Source: Endomychus coccineus
Taxonomy: Eukaryota > Arthropoda > Insecta > Coleoptera > Endomychidae
Direction: 5' to 3'
Assembly (NCBI GenBank): GCA_958510875.1
Contig: OY294067.1
Location: 200,386,524 to 200,450,523 of the forward strand
DNA: 64,000 nucleotides
A program made the position numbers and the translations under genes. Shown here piece by piece: positions 49,163 to 59,455 of the stretch (position 1 is its first letter; each line of letters starts with the position of its first letter). A model generated the notes under the pieces. That model worked only from the letters and a program-made list of their open reading frames with translations, did not search any database and was not told where the DNA came from.

Positions 49163-49169
<7 letters not shown>
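47567..49169 (+). repeat. 3' LTR of Ty3/gypsy element
   Basis: 1,603 bp; same length as the 5' LTR with scattered substitutions (for example atatagcagagtat shared, gaatca/gaatga-type changes near the end). Confidence 0.92.

Positions 49170-49213
<44 letters not shown>
49167..49213. repeat. (TA)n microsatellite
   Basis: Right flank of the Ty3/gypsy insertion. Confidence 0.93.
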
Positions 49214-49217
<4 letters not shown>

Positions 49218-49229
49218 CATATATATTGA

Positions 49230-49626
49230 AATATATAAGAACCGTGATGCTGTCATTTGAATAAGAACTGTCAAGTAACTGCCAACCATAGCAGTACTAA
49301 CCTACAATCCTTACTTCAAAAAAGGACTGAACTTTAGATGAATATGCGTGAATAGTTGATCTATGGTAGGGCATCGAATCGCATTGTGTTCGTCAATGAT
49401 CTACTATCCTTTTAGAGGTTTATATTTACAAAAATATAAAAATCTAACAGGACCAAAGTGGTGTAATTGGTAAGCACTCTGGACTAGAAATCCAGAAATG
49501 TGGTTTCGAATCCCGCCTATGGTTCAATCTTTTGCGTTTATTCATCTTTATAATCCTATGATAAATTATCTTAAAGTTATTATTATATACCATTAGGCAA
49601 AGAAACTTAAAACTTGTTTATATGTA
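49230..49626 (+). repeat. tRNA-bearing repeat unit, copy 3
   Basis: Plus orientation: atgctgtcatttgaataaga head, long middle, tRNA-like sequence at 49452-49524, then truncated tail ending in ggcaaagaaacttaaaac. Continued on the minus strand at 51605 beyond the two inserted elements. Confidence 0.7.
49452..49524 (+). tRNA. tRNA-like sequence (tRNA-Gln-derived pseudogene or SINE head)
   Basis: 73 nt, canonical arm lengths. Acceptor accaaag/ctatggt has one mismatch, anticodon stem tctgg-type with loop ctagaaa (anticodon AGA), and B box is ggtttcgaatcc. The nearest real tRNA by D arm, anticodon stem and 4-nt variable loop is tRNA-Gln, so AGA would be a changed anticodon, not a Ser tRNA. Confidence 0.5.
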
Positions 49627-49628
49627 TA

Positions 49629-50239
49629 CCGGGTGTCCCAAAAGTCTGGAAACGGTTGAATATCTCGGATGTTTTGATGTGCAATCATCATTTTTTTGCA
49701 ATAATTACCAAAACTACCCCTTCTTTCACCCCCTACGTGGGATTGAAAAAGGGGTTGATTGCACATCAAAACATGGTTTTCTTTATGGAAAATGACCAGC
49801 GTATGAAAAGTTTTTTTTTTTTCACAGAAATTCTGAAACTACCCTTTTTACACCCCCTAATTGGGGTTGAAAAAAAAGGTTGATTGCACATGAAAACACA
49901 TTTTTCATAGTGAATGCAACACTGTATAAAAACAATTTTTTTTGCAAAAAAAGCAAAACTGCCCTTTTTTTCACCCCTTAAGTGGGGTTGAAAGAAGGAT
50001 TGATGGCACATCCCAACACGGTTTTTCATGAAGAATGCAACAATGCAATAAAAAGTAGGTGTTTCAATTTAAAATTTTAAAACTACCCCTCTCATCATCC
50101 CCTACATAGGTGGGGGTGGTTTTTCAGTAGCATCATTGAATAGATCTTCAAAAATAAAAAGAGGCCTGTTTTTTGTCTTTGCGATCCGATGATTTGTTTA
50201 CGAGATATTCAACCGTGTCCAGACTTTTGGGACACCCGG
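49629..50239. mobile_element. Tc1/mariner-like MITE (611 bp) with internal tandem repeats
   Basis: Terminal inverted repeats ccgggtgtcccaaaagtctg at the left and its reverse complement at the right, extending about 40 bp with few mismatches, flanked by TA dinucleotides. Inside are about three and a half tandem units of some 118 bp, each with an 'actacccttttttcacccc' block and a 'gattgcacat' block. No transposase. TA duplication and short element fit the Tc1/mariner superfamily. Confidence 0.8.
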
Positions 50240-50251
50240 TATATATACGTT

Positions 50252-51592
50252 TTTGAACCAAAAATTCAAATTGCGCTATTTTGATCAAATTGCAACCAAA
50301 TTGGATGAAATTTGGTGGAAAAGTATGTCGTGGCGGTCACAATGAGTGGTCCAAATATGAGCTGTGAATAATGGATGATTTTGCTTAAAATTCAAATTTG
50401 GCCAATTTGACTCAAATTTTAAAGTGGCTCCCTCTTTTGTCAAAAAAGTCGAGGCGTACTCTACTTAGGCTCAATTTGAAGGTTATTCCATACACTTCAA
50501 CGTGATATTCATCCGTTGGAACTTATTTTCAAGATTCATTAATTTTTTGGCCATTTACAGTACACGTTATCACAAGCCATTTATGTGATCCACATCAACG
50601 TTACATTTTTTATACTATGAAATACGTCATCATTTTAATGCCACTATATGTATATATTATAGTAAATAAAGGACATCATTAACACAGAATTTAAATTTTT
50701 GAAAAATATGAAAAAAAAGACTTACTGAAAATAAATAATTACATATTATATGATCAAAAAGTAAAGAATATAGAATTGTTTTGTAAAATTTGAATAACAC
50801 AGTTGTATTTATTGGATAACCTTTACATCACGTGTATATTTTAGTTCATCATACCTTCTTTTTTTTCAATAATTTTTTTTTGAAATATATTATGAATAAT
50901 TTAAAAAAAAATTTGAAAAGTTTATGCTGTACAAGAAATTAAACATTATAACTTACAAAAAAAAGATTGTATATTATAATAAATGTTCTCATTTTTGTCT
51001 TACTTGCCATTGTCTTCAATGAAAGTTTTTCTATTATATTGATAAGAGGTGCGGTCCTAAACATTGGATGATCGCTTTTATCGAAGGGTTAATAAGGGAG
51101 AGCATATATCTGTATAATATGGATGACGTTTTTTTTAAATATATTTCAAAAATAAAATTTTGTCTATAAATTTTTTCATTGAGTATATTATATACATATA
51201 GTATCATTAAAATGACAATGTATTTCATAGTACAAAAAATGTGACGTTGATGTGGATCACATAGATGGTTTATGATAACATATACTGTAAATGGCCAAAA
51301 AAATGCATGAATCGTGAAAAAAAAAGATACGGGCATATACCACATTGAAGTGCATAAGATAATCTTTAATTTGAGCCTAAGTAGAGTATGCTCCGACTCT
51401 TTTGACAAAAGGGGGAGCTATTTTGAAATTCCGGCCAAATTTGATTTTGAAGCAAAACTATTCATTATTTCCATTCCATATTTGAACCTCTTATTGTGAC
51501 CACTACGACCTACTTTTTCATCGAATTTAATCCAATTTGGTTGCAAATTGGCCAAAATAAGCCAATTTGAATTTTTGCTTGAAAGACATATA
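50252..51592. mobile_element. Large fold-back element, about 400-bp arms
   Basis: Left arm about 50252-50660 and right arm about 51185-51592 are diverged reverse complements (caaatttggccaattt..., cctaagtagagta..., gtgatccacatcaacgt...). The spacer (about 520 bp) is AT-rich with no coding sequence. Ends lie in TA-rich sequence. No transposase or clear target duplication was identified, so the superfamily is unknown. Confidence 0.75.
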
Positions 51593-51742
51593 AATATATA
51601 TAAACGAGTTTAAACTTCCGTTGCCTAATTGGCCACAATTTCGTGTATGTGACTTAAGAGATATAGAATTAAATTTTCTGAATTATGAAGATAACAGATA
51701 ATTTAACATGGGATTATAAAGATGAATGAACGTAAAAGATTG

Positions 51743-51815
51743 AACCATAGGCGGAATTCAAATCCACATTTCTGGATTTCTAGTCCTAGGTCATTATCAA
51801 TTACACCACTTTGGT
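51743..51815 (-). tRNA. tRNA-like pseudogene in tandem unit
   Basis: 73 nt; acceptor accaaag/ctatggt; B box decayed (ggatttgaattcc). Not expected to be functional. Confidence 0.4.
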
Positions 51816-52216
51816 TCGTTAGATTTTTATATTTTTGTAAATATAAACCTCTGGAAGGATGGTAGATCATTGATGAACACAATGCGATACGATGCCCTAC
51901 CATAGATCAACTATTCACGCACATTCATCTAAAGTTCAGTCGTTTTTGAAGTAAGGATTGTAGGTTAAAGTAATGCTATGATTGGTAGTTACTTGACAGT
52001 TCTTATTCAATGACAGCATCCCGGTTCTTATATATTTCAATCGATTTGACTGAGAATTGTTCTGGTTAAGTATGAACGAGTTTAAAGTTTCTTTGCCTAA
52101 TTGGCCACAATTTCGTGTATGTAACTTAAGAGATATAGAATAAAATTTTCTGAATTATGAAGATAACTTAGATAATTTAACATAGGATTATAAAGATGAA
52201 TAAACGTAAAAGATTG

Positions 52217-52289
52217 AACCATAGGCGAGATTCGAACCCACATTTCTGAATTTCTAGTGTAGGATGTTTACCAATTACACCACTATGGT
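52217..52289 (-). tRNA. tRNA-like pseudogene in tandem unit
   Basis: 73 nt; acceptor accatag/ctatggt is a perfect 7-bp stem here, and the B box (gggttcgaatct) is near-intact, but the anticodon stem is broken on one side. Confidence 0.45.
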
Positions 52290-52436
52290 CCCGTTAGATT
52301 TTTAGATTTTTGTAAATATAAACCTCTGGAAGGATAGTAGATCATTGATGAACACAATGCGATTCGATGCCCTACCATAGATCAACTATTCACGCACATT
52401 CATCCAAAGTTCAGTCGTTTTTGAAGTAAGGATTGT

Positions 52437-52760
52437 TAAATTATCTAAGTTATCTTCATAATTCAGAAAATTTAATTCTATATCTCTTAAGTTACATACA
52501 CGAAATTGTGGCCAATTAGGCAAAGAAACTTTAAACTCGTTTATACTTAACCAGAACAATTCTCAGTCAGTTCGATTGAAATATATAAGAACCGGGATGC
52601 TGCCATTGAATAAGAACTGTCAAGTAACTGCCAACCATAGCAGTATTACAAAAATATAAAAATCTAACTGAACCAAAGTGGTGTAATTGGTAAACACCCT
52701 GGACTAGAAATCCAGAAATATGGGTTCGAATCCCACCTATGGTTCAATCTTTTAATTCAA
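52437..52760 (+). repeat. Two partial tRNA-bearing units in plus orientation
   Basis: At 52437 the orientation flips: the tail of one unit (ttaaattatctaagttatct...) is followed by the head of the next and then by a tRNA-like sequence at 52672-52744. Confidence 0.7.
52672..52744 (+). tRNA. tRNA-like pseudogene
   Basis: 73 nt; A box tggtgtaattgg and B box GGTTCGAATCC are intact; anticodon loop ctagaaa; acceptor accaaag/ctatggt with one mismatch. Confidence 0.5.
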
Positions 52761-53697
52761 TTTTTTTCTTAGTAGTTTGGTTCGCAGATATATACTGAGA
52801 ATAAAATAGAAATTCCTTTTGACCTTTCTATAATGTTTATTATCTTTATCAAAATTGTGAATTAGTGTTCCCATGTAATTTAGAAAAGAATATAAGATTT
52901 CGATTAATGAAATTCGTCCGCAGCCGACTTGTGTTTTAAGATCCAATTAAAACTGCAGAAAACATTGGATCGGTTGTGTGTGAAAGTGTAATGTATGGTT
53001 AATTACAATTGGAAATGGATTGAATCTAGTTAAACATAAGACATTTTAAGATTATACAATTCTAAATATCTATGATTATTGTATGAATTAGTTATTCTAT
53101 GATAAACATTTCACATCTATCATGAACAACTAATGAAGTTTAAGATAATTTTACGCAATTTAACCTCAAAATTGTTACTTATATTGTCATAGTTGAATAA
53201 TACGTTATCTTTTTTAGGTTGAATTTTAAATAGACAAGTGGAAAGTGGTACTTCAAACTAATAGAATTTTGTTAAGTTTGAATCAGATTATTGTAAAGTT
53301 TCGAAAGATTGGAATCTATTTTGTCATTTACACAATTGTTCTTTTTAATCTGAATACATTCTAATATCAAACGTTTGTTGTCGTTCGTTTCAATATTTAA
53401 AATGTTTGTATTGTTGTAGTCGAATGTATGGTTAATGTCTTTAACATGTTTATTAAGCGCAGTTGATGAATTTTTGGTATATTTGTGCCCATTCAATCTT
53501 TTTTCGAGGTATTGTGAAGATTGAGCAATGTATACTTCTTCGCAATCTTTGCAAGGGATGGAATAAACAGTATGGGTTATCTTTTTGAAAGGTACGCTGC
53601 TTTTTAGTTTAGTAAAGAGACTTTTTTGGTTTAAATAACTCTTATGACATATATGTAGGTTATAAGGTTTCACTATATCACATAATTTTTCTGAAAT
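52760..53697 (-). mobile_element. Penelope-like element family 1, 5'-truncated
   Basis: Second, longer copy of the family at 36880-37507. It ends at the 3' side in sequence that includes a hammerhead-like block near 52825-52870 (core decayed). A short inverted piece of the same element follows its 5' end (next entry). Confidence 0.8.
53272..53673 (-). pseudogene. PLE GIY-YIG endonuclease fragment
   Basis: 133 codons, open. VYSIPCKDCEEVYIAQSSQY gives the GIY-YIG motif with YIG changed to YIA; then LNKHVKDINHTFDY and the tail RLILECIQIKKNNCVNDKID, which ends at 53272. The glycine of YIG is replaced by alanine, and RT is missing, so this copy is likely inactive. Confidence 0.75.
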
Positions 53698-53735
53698 TTT
53701 ATTTAAACCAAAAAAGTTTCTTTACTAAACTAAAA
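53603..53735. repeat. Inverted 37-bp piece at the 5' break of the PLE
   Basis: 53603-53639 (minus PLE sequence) recurs in reverse complement at 53698-53735 (tttaaaccaaaaaag...). This makes a small head-to-head arrangement with a 58-bp spacer, similar to twin-primed LINE insertions. Confidence 0.75.
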
Positions 53736-54744
53736 AGCATGATGATATGATAACATAAATTTTAGAATCTCATTATTTTTATCATAAGATATCATTTTTC
53801 CCAGGTCGCCATCTTCTATCAAATGTTTACGAACCTTGTACTATTTTTCAGTAGATTGACTCCATTGTGTATAGATAAACCCCAATCGAGTTCTAGTACG
53901 ATAGATCATTGTGGTACTATGGGTTCATTGCTGTCATCTTTTAACATACGTAAAATATTTCAGTTTTGTCAAAGATAGGGAAAAAAGAAAAAAAAGAAAC
54001 GGACTCGTATCGAGACAGGTATAACTAATATGATGTGAATAAATTAGGTTTTTGTTTTTATGTGCATGTATGATATATTTGTAGGGACAGGAGAATCGAC
54101 CAAAGCTGAAATTCTGGAAGCTGCGAAATGACACAGAAATGATTTCAAAACTTGTGATTTATATTGATTTATTTGCTTGTGATGCCAAATATCATGAATC
54201 GTGTTATGTATCGAACTTAAATATACAAAGCAAAATTTGCACGGGTACGAAAAATATCAAATTCCCGTCTAAATCACAAACACAAGTTGAAAAGTACATC
54301 GATTAAGATGCGCTTACGAAACATGAAACGCTGACACTGAGTGGACGTTGTAAATCATATAATCGCATTGCTGAAAGTCATGGAGAGGATAGCATACAAT
54401 CTAACCAGTTGAAGAAAAAATTGCAGAAGAAATTCTGGTTTCAAATGGAGTTCATAACGCGTCCTGAGTAATCTGACATAATTTAAGCATCCGCGATGGA
54501 AAAAGTAGAATATTCCTGTTCTGATAATGAAGACTAATACATCAGAAGATGTCGGAATCAGAATACCCAATCTTCCAGAGAAAAAAAGATTGCACAGAGC
54601 TTGTGAGATCTTGAGAGCTTCTATGTCTGCATATAAAAAGACTTCCAATAAAGCATTTTCTTCCCTTAACATAATATCGAAAAAAAATGTTATATATGAA
54701 ATTCTCGGGAAATAGGTCACATTAACACTTTGTTTTATATTTTC

Positions 54745-54786
54745 GTCTTTACGTAAGTTTCGGTCTCACGACCATCATCAGAAGAC
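54745..54786 (-). ncRNA. Hammerhead ribozyme motif, left arm of fold-back
   Basis: Minus strand: stem I gtctt/aagac, CTGATGA, one T, stem II ggtc-gtga-gacc, GAAA, then cttacgt. Stem III keeps two pairs (AC/GT) around a 4-base loop, and the GTA cleavage triplet is in place. 42 nt. Confidence 0.65.
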
Positions 54787-55048
54787 TTATTATGTCCAGA
54801 ACGGGATTTCTTGAGACAAATTATATTAGCACAAAGCATCCATATCACACCAATTTCAATTTAAAATGCCCACGTCACCGAAACGAACAGGACCACGAAT
54901 AATCGAAATTCATTGAAATCGATGTGGTACAATTTCGATTATTCGTGATTCTGTTCGTTTCGTGAGCATTTTTACTTGAAATTGGTGCGATATGGACGCT
55001 TTGTGCTAGTATAATTAGTTTTAAGAAATCCCGTTCTGGACATAATAG

Positions 55049-55090
55049 GTCTTCTGATGATGGTCGTGAGACCGAAACGTACGTAAAGAC
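55049..55090 (+). ncRNA. Hammerhead ribozyme motif, right arm of fold-back (best copy)
   Basis: Plus strand: stem I gtctt/aagac (5 bp), core CTGATGA, one extra T, stem II ggtc-gtga-gacc (4 bp, 4-nt loop), GAAA and a perfectly palindromic stem III segment (acgtacgt) ending in the GTA cleavage triplet. 42 nt. All invariant core bases are present; only the extra T between core and stem II departs from the textbook form. The self-complementary stem III would let two copies pair as a dimer. Confidence 0.75.
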
Positions 55091-55139
55091 GAAAATATAA
55101 ACAAAGTGACCTATTTCCAGAGAATTTCATACATAATTC

Positions 55140-55850
55140 ATACTGGGTCAAGAATCTTCATTGAAAAAAAATTGAAAAAGTTCCTGATATTTTATATTTA
55201 TTTTTTAAATGGCTTTTAGATATCGAGAAAGAGAATGATACTTTTTTCATCAAAACAAGCAATAATGCCCTCTCTCAAATATCATTATGAGTTTATACTT
55301 GGCTACATTCTTCAAAAATTATTTTTATGAGGTTAGGTCTGTTTCTATACAGCACCGACTCAATCGAAAAGATGATATACCTACTATACAAATATGGGGA
55401 TTTCCTGTTCATATGGTGATATCCGAACTATGTGTGGCAAATCAATGTTTGGTTGGTGATAGTGAGTACTTTCAATTTTGATTTAATTGAGCATTAAAAT
55501 TTGTAGGAGAAGAATACTACACATTGTATGGCTTTGGTTGTTTAGGTTCAGTCCTAGACTGAATCAGTATTTATTACAGCCCGATGAAGTGGATATGTCT
55601 TCCCAGAACATGTAAAAATGTCAAGCCTAGTAACAGACCTGAACCAAAAAAAAGAATGCTTAGAAGCTGAATATGAAAAATATGGTCCTTCTCAAGATAT
55701 CAGTCTATTGTGGAAATGGCTCAGAAGGCATCTACTATAGCTTACTTACCTTCCTCAAAGAATCTACTGAACGAATTTGATACCATATATACCATGATGT
55801 TACGACTGGTGCAATTGGCAGAACACTTGAACCAAAATCATATCATCATT
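55140..55850. other. Weakly coding stretch inside the uncharacterised family copy B
   Basis: Between the fold-back and the first clear conserved block. Short frames such as 55287-55481 probably belong to the same gene, but I recognise no motif in them. Confidence 0.35.
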
Positions 55851-58800
55851 ACATTTGACTTATAATTTACCCAAAAGCACAAGGGATTTATTGGAATGAT
55901 CCTCCACTATCAGTGGTAAAGTCACTCTAACAGTTGAAGAAAAATTGACTGCTTTTGGCACATTTGAAAAGAGCTTTTCGTGTACATTCGAGTATTGGAT
56001 AGGTTCCATGGAAGCTGTTTTATTATTAAACTTGTATCGAGCGGAAAGACATGCAGATCTTGAAATGCACTCAAGAGATTTCACCTCATTCTACAGCTGG
56101 AGGGAGATATCTTAATCTATGTTTAAATACCTAAAGGGTGTGAATTTTATAGTCATGAAGAAAAAAGAAACGAAATTCAAATATGTAGCTACCGATATGG
56201 CTTCCGAGCAGTCCATTAACAGGGATTGTAAAAAATCTTCTGGTGTGATTGGTTTCACCCAATAAGATCTGTTTTGATGAAGTGGATGCTGACACGTCAT
56301 AACGTCCAACGATTAGAAGGCAATTTATGTTGGTCATTGTTTTTTCGTTCAATTTGGCTTGAATAAAATTATTTTTAGGTCTTTTCTCTGAAATCACACT
56401 TAGAAAACATAATGAAAGCTGCATTATTAGGAAGCGGAACGAAAGTTATGTTTAAATGAAAGCAACACTAATAAAACGGATTTGTGACACTTTTGATGTA
56501 GATTCTGTTTCATCTTTTCTAATAAATATTTGTACGGGTCAGAAAAGCTTCTGAGGCAATTGCAAAAAGTGTTCCAAGTTAGTTTTGTAATGGTAAAGAA
56601 AAAAGTGACTGTTTATTGACGATGTTTGAATTTTGGGCTGCAAAAGTTTTTGGAAACCTATTAAGATAAACAAATGCCAAACATTCGCAAATACCAAAAC
56701 CAAAAGTGAAGTACAGAATTCATATTCCGAAGGTGGCAGCTGCTAGATTCCCATCACATACCTTAAGTGATATTTCAGCCTATGAATTAACTTCAGTTCC
56801 GCTAAGTCTATTTCACGAAGATGAAAATATTCGCAAAACGGCCGAGTCTGATTTAATATCGAAATTGGAGTCCTTTATGAGCTGTCTCATGATCGACGGC
56901 ATGAAAGTCGAACAAGGGAAGTCATTCTCCACTTTTTGTGAACTTATCTCGATTTTTTCAATACATTGTTTCTCTGGGTCGTGCTCATGGTGCAAACAGG
57001 ATAATAATTTAATATTGTTAAGATAATATAATAATATGATATATAACTATACAGTAAATTGAGTACTTAATATGATTATATTCCTGAACATAATATTAAA
57101 TTTATTAAATGAGTAAATCACATACTGAACCTCCGTGTGTGCAATTTGCTAGACTCAAACACTAATTGAGAATTTGAAAATTGATTACTTAAATATAAAG
57201 TTAAAAAGAAAGTGGAAGGAAAATTGACATATAGTTTTTATCAGTTAAAAAATTCCATGAATACTTATAAACTATCAGTTATGAATATGGTGCAACTGCG
57301 ATAGAATTTTTTAATATTTAATATTGATTTCATATCGATTGGTGAACAATTGTAGATTGTAGGCCCTACGTAGTTCAAACATTTCAGATTCATACTGGTG
57401 TGACTATCTGGAATTTGAATAACAATAGTGTTTGATAGATATGACGATTCGGTGAAATCTTTGAAAAGACAAAGAATAGGATATTTCACTTCAGGATTGT
57501 CTACGAGGTTTCTGGGAATGGGAAAACTGTATACTATAGACATTTTCAGAAGCCATTTGAAAAAGTGTTTACTATTGAAATTTCTGAATAAATACCTTTC
57601 TTTAAAACTTTTATTATTGCTAGGGATTTCAAAGATACTGAACAATGTTTTTCAATTGATAAAGTTAGGGTTATACAGCTCAACAATTTTCAGTAAAATC
57701 ATCATGAGGCTGATACGCGACTCCTACTGTACGTTTTGTTTTAATATAGTTCAAATAACCAGAACAGGATTCTAGTTAGGTCTATTAATACAGATGTTTT
57801 GGTATTGCTTATTTACAATTGCTCAAAGCAAATTGCAACAAAATTCAGAAAGAAATATTCTTTTCATGGAACTGAGACAAGGAACTAAAAAAATTATAAT
57901 TTCTATATCTGTTGTAGTGCAAAAAATTGGACATGATATCTCCAAAAATTTGCCTACAATGCATGTGCTCACTGAGTTTGATACCACGAGCCCATTTTTG
58001 AAATTGAAATAAACATCTTCTTGCAAAAAATTTTAACACATTCGAAAGGTTTAAAAAATTAGTTCCACGTCTACTGATGACGCTATCAGCATCGCTACTG
58101 AGTTTGCACTGGTACTTCACAAAAATGAGAATGAAGGTATTAAAACTCTTAGGTAACACTTTCAAATTGCACCTGACCACTGATTCTAATAAGACTGTTT
58201 CAGAATTACCACCAACAACAGACAATGCGGTTTAGCATCATAGACTGAGGTACCCTTAACATTTTTACTTTACGCAAATATGTACCTATTCATTTTTCAG
58301 ATGTATTTATCAGCTGCGTATTTGGATGAACAGATCTACAGACTTTGAATGGACTAGAGATAACGACATCTTAGTGGCTGTTCTCATGAGCATTGATCCC
58401 ATACCCCCAGACATCAGGCAAGTGCTGAATATTTTCTGCCCTGATAAATTATGTCAGAACAACAAATTTGTTGAAGGAAGGTATGAGATGCTGTGATGAT
58501 TGTTCTTGTAATAGCTGCTTCAACACCACATTATACATTCTATGTGATGAGAAAAACACCGATGAATTTATTTAAATCAATTTTTTCAATTATTTCCTGC
58601 GTAGTTATCTGTTTGAGTTATTGTTGAATTGGATTCTCATAGCTAGTAAATAATATTAATCAATTAATAGCAGCCGACTCAATGCGGAGTCAACATTAAG
58701 CGCTCCGAAAAAAATGTATATTTTGAGAACCATGATAAATATAAAGTGAATAAGTCATTCGAATCGCTCTAGTCTTCTGTACATTGTAGAGAAAAATCAT

Positions 58801-58969
58801 AACCATACGTGGGAAAATAGAATTTTCACAGCATTATGTTTCAACAAAAACATGTTTTATGGAATCTGGTCAAAATCGAACATTAGACCCGTTTCCGGAG
58901 AGATTTCCAAATAAAAAAAGTTGTAGACACCCAATTCATGTTTAGAAGAATGGTCTCTATGAAATGATA

Positions 58970-59455
58970 TCACTTTCAGTTGTTTATAGGCTCCCGTCGT
59001 CAACCCCAAGAAATGAGCGAGCGAAATAGCTACTTACTCCACTAAAATTTGACTTTTAGCTACTCCTACTGGTTTGGAAACAGGAAGTACCTGTTAACCA
59101 TGTCAAATCAAATGAAGGACAACTTTTTAATTGTGTGAAGTTATCCACGCTTTTCCAGCCACACTTTTGCCGATTCGGATACTAGTCTCTATTGAAACAT
59201 TGTACGTGCAGTCCAACCACCGCGCTACTAACCTCTCACTCATCTCGCTCACTACGTTCATATTTAGATGGCATACATATACGTACGTCCGATATTCATT
59301 TTATACCAATTCTAATAATATGTACTGGTTTATTTAGTTATTTCTTCTTTCTAATCGAACATATAATGATATTATTGGAATATAATGCATTGCCTATTGT
59401 CGTACTGTGTTGTTCGTTTGAAATTTAAACCATATACAGGATAATCAAACGTATA
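58970..59455. other. No recognised gene
   Basis: AT-rich spacer between the family copy and the satellite. Confidence 0.4.

Larger units (their letters stand above)
51605..52440 (-). repeat. Two tandem tRNA-bearing units (period about 474 bp)
   Basis: Both in minus orientation; the tRNA-like parts lie at 51743-51815 and 52217-52289, 474 bp apart. The block ggccacaatttcgtgtatgt starts each unit. This is a true head-to-tail tandem, not independent insertions. Confidence 0.8.
54694..55137. mobile_element. Fold-back repeat with outward hammerhead motifs (444 bp)
   Basis: Arms of about 200 bp start and end with gaaattctc/gagaatttc and aaataggtcac; the centre holds cacgaataatcgaaatt and its reverse complement. 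Each arm is like the 8806-9000 repeat. Inserted in copy B of the uncharacterised family. No protein is encoded, so it depends on another element. Structure equals two head-to-head copies of a PLE 3' end. Confidence 0.85.
53745..58970 (+). pseudogene. Decayed copy B of an uncharacterised multicopy gene family
   Basis: Plus-strand fragments in order. AKYHESCYVSNL (near 54185), the N-terminal Cys/His region. ACEILRASMSAYKK (near 54600). A fold-back insertion at 54694-55137. TFEKSFSCTFEYWIGSMEA (near 55965). KFKYVATDMASEQSINRDCK (near 56175). HTLSDISAYELTSVPLSLF (56757-56815). RYDDSVKSLKRQR (57440). INTDVLVLLIYNCSK (57785, nuclease-like 'TDVLVLL' motif). NLPTMHVLTEFDTTSPF (57950). YLDEQIYR (58320). 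A Cys-rich end follows near 58490 (CCDDCSCNSC). This order is that of a family found in many animal genomes, with no settled function; the repeated Asp-rich motifs hint at a PIN/FEN-type nuclease. Every block is in a different frame; the copy is dead. Confidence 0.5.
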
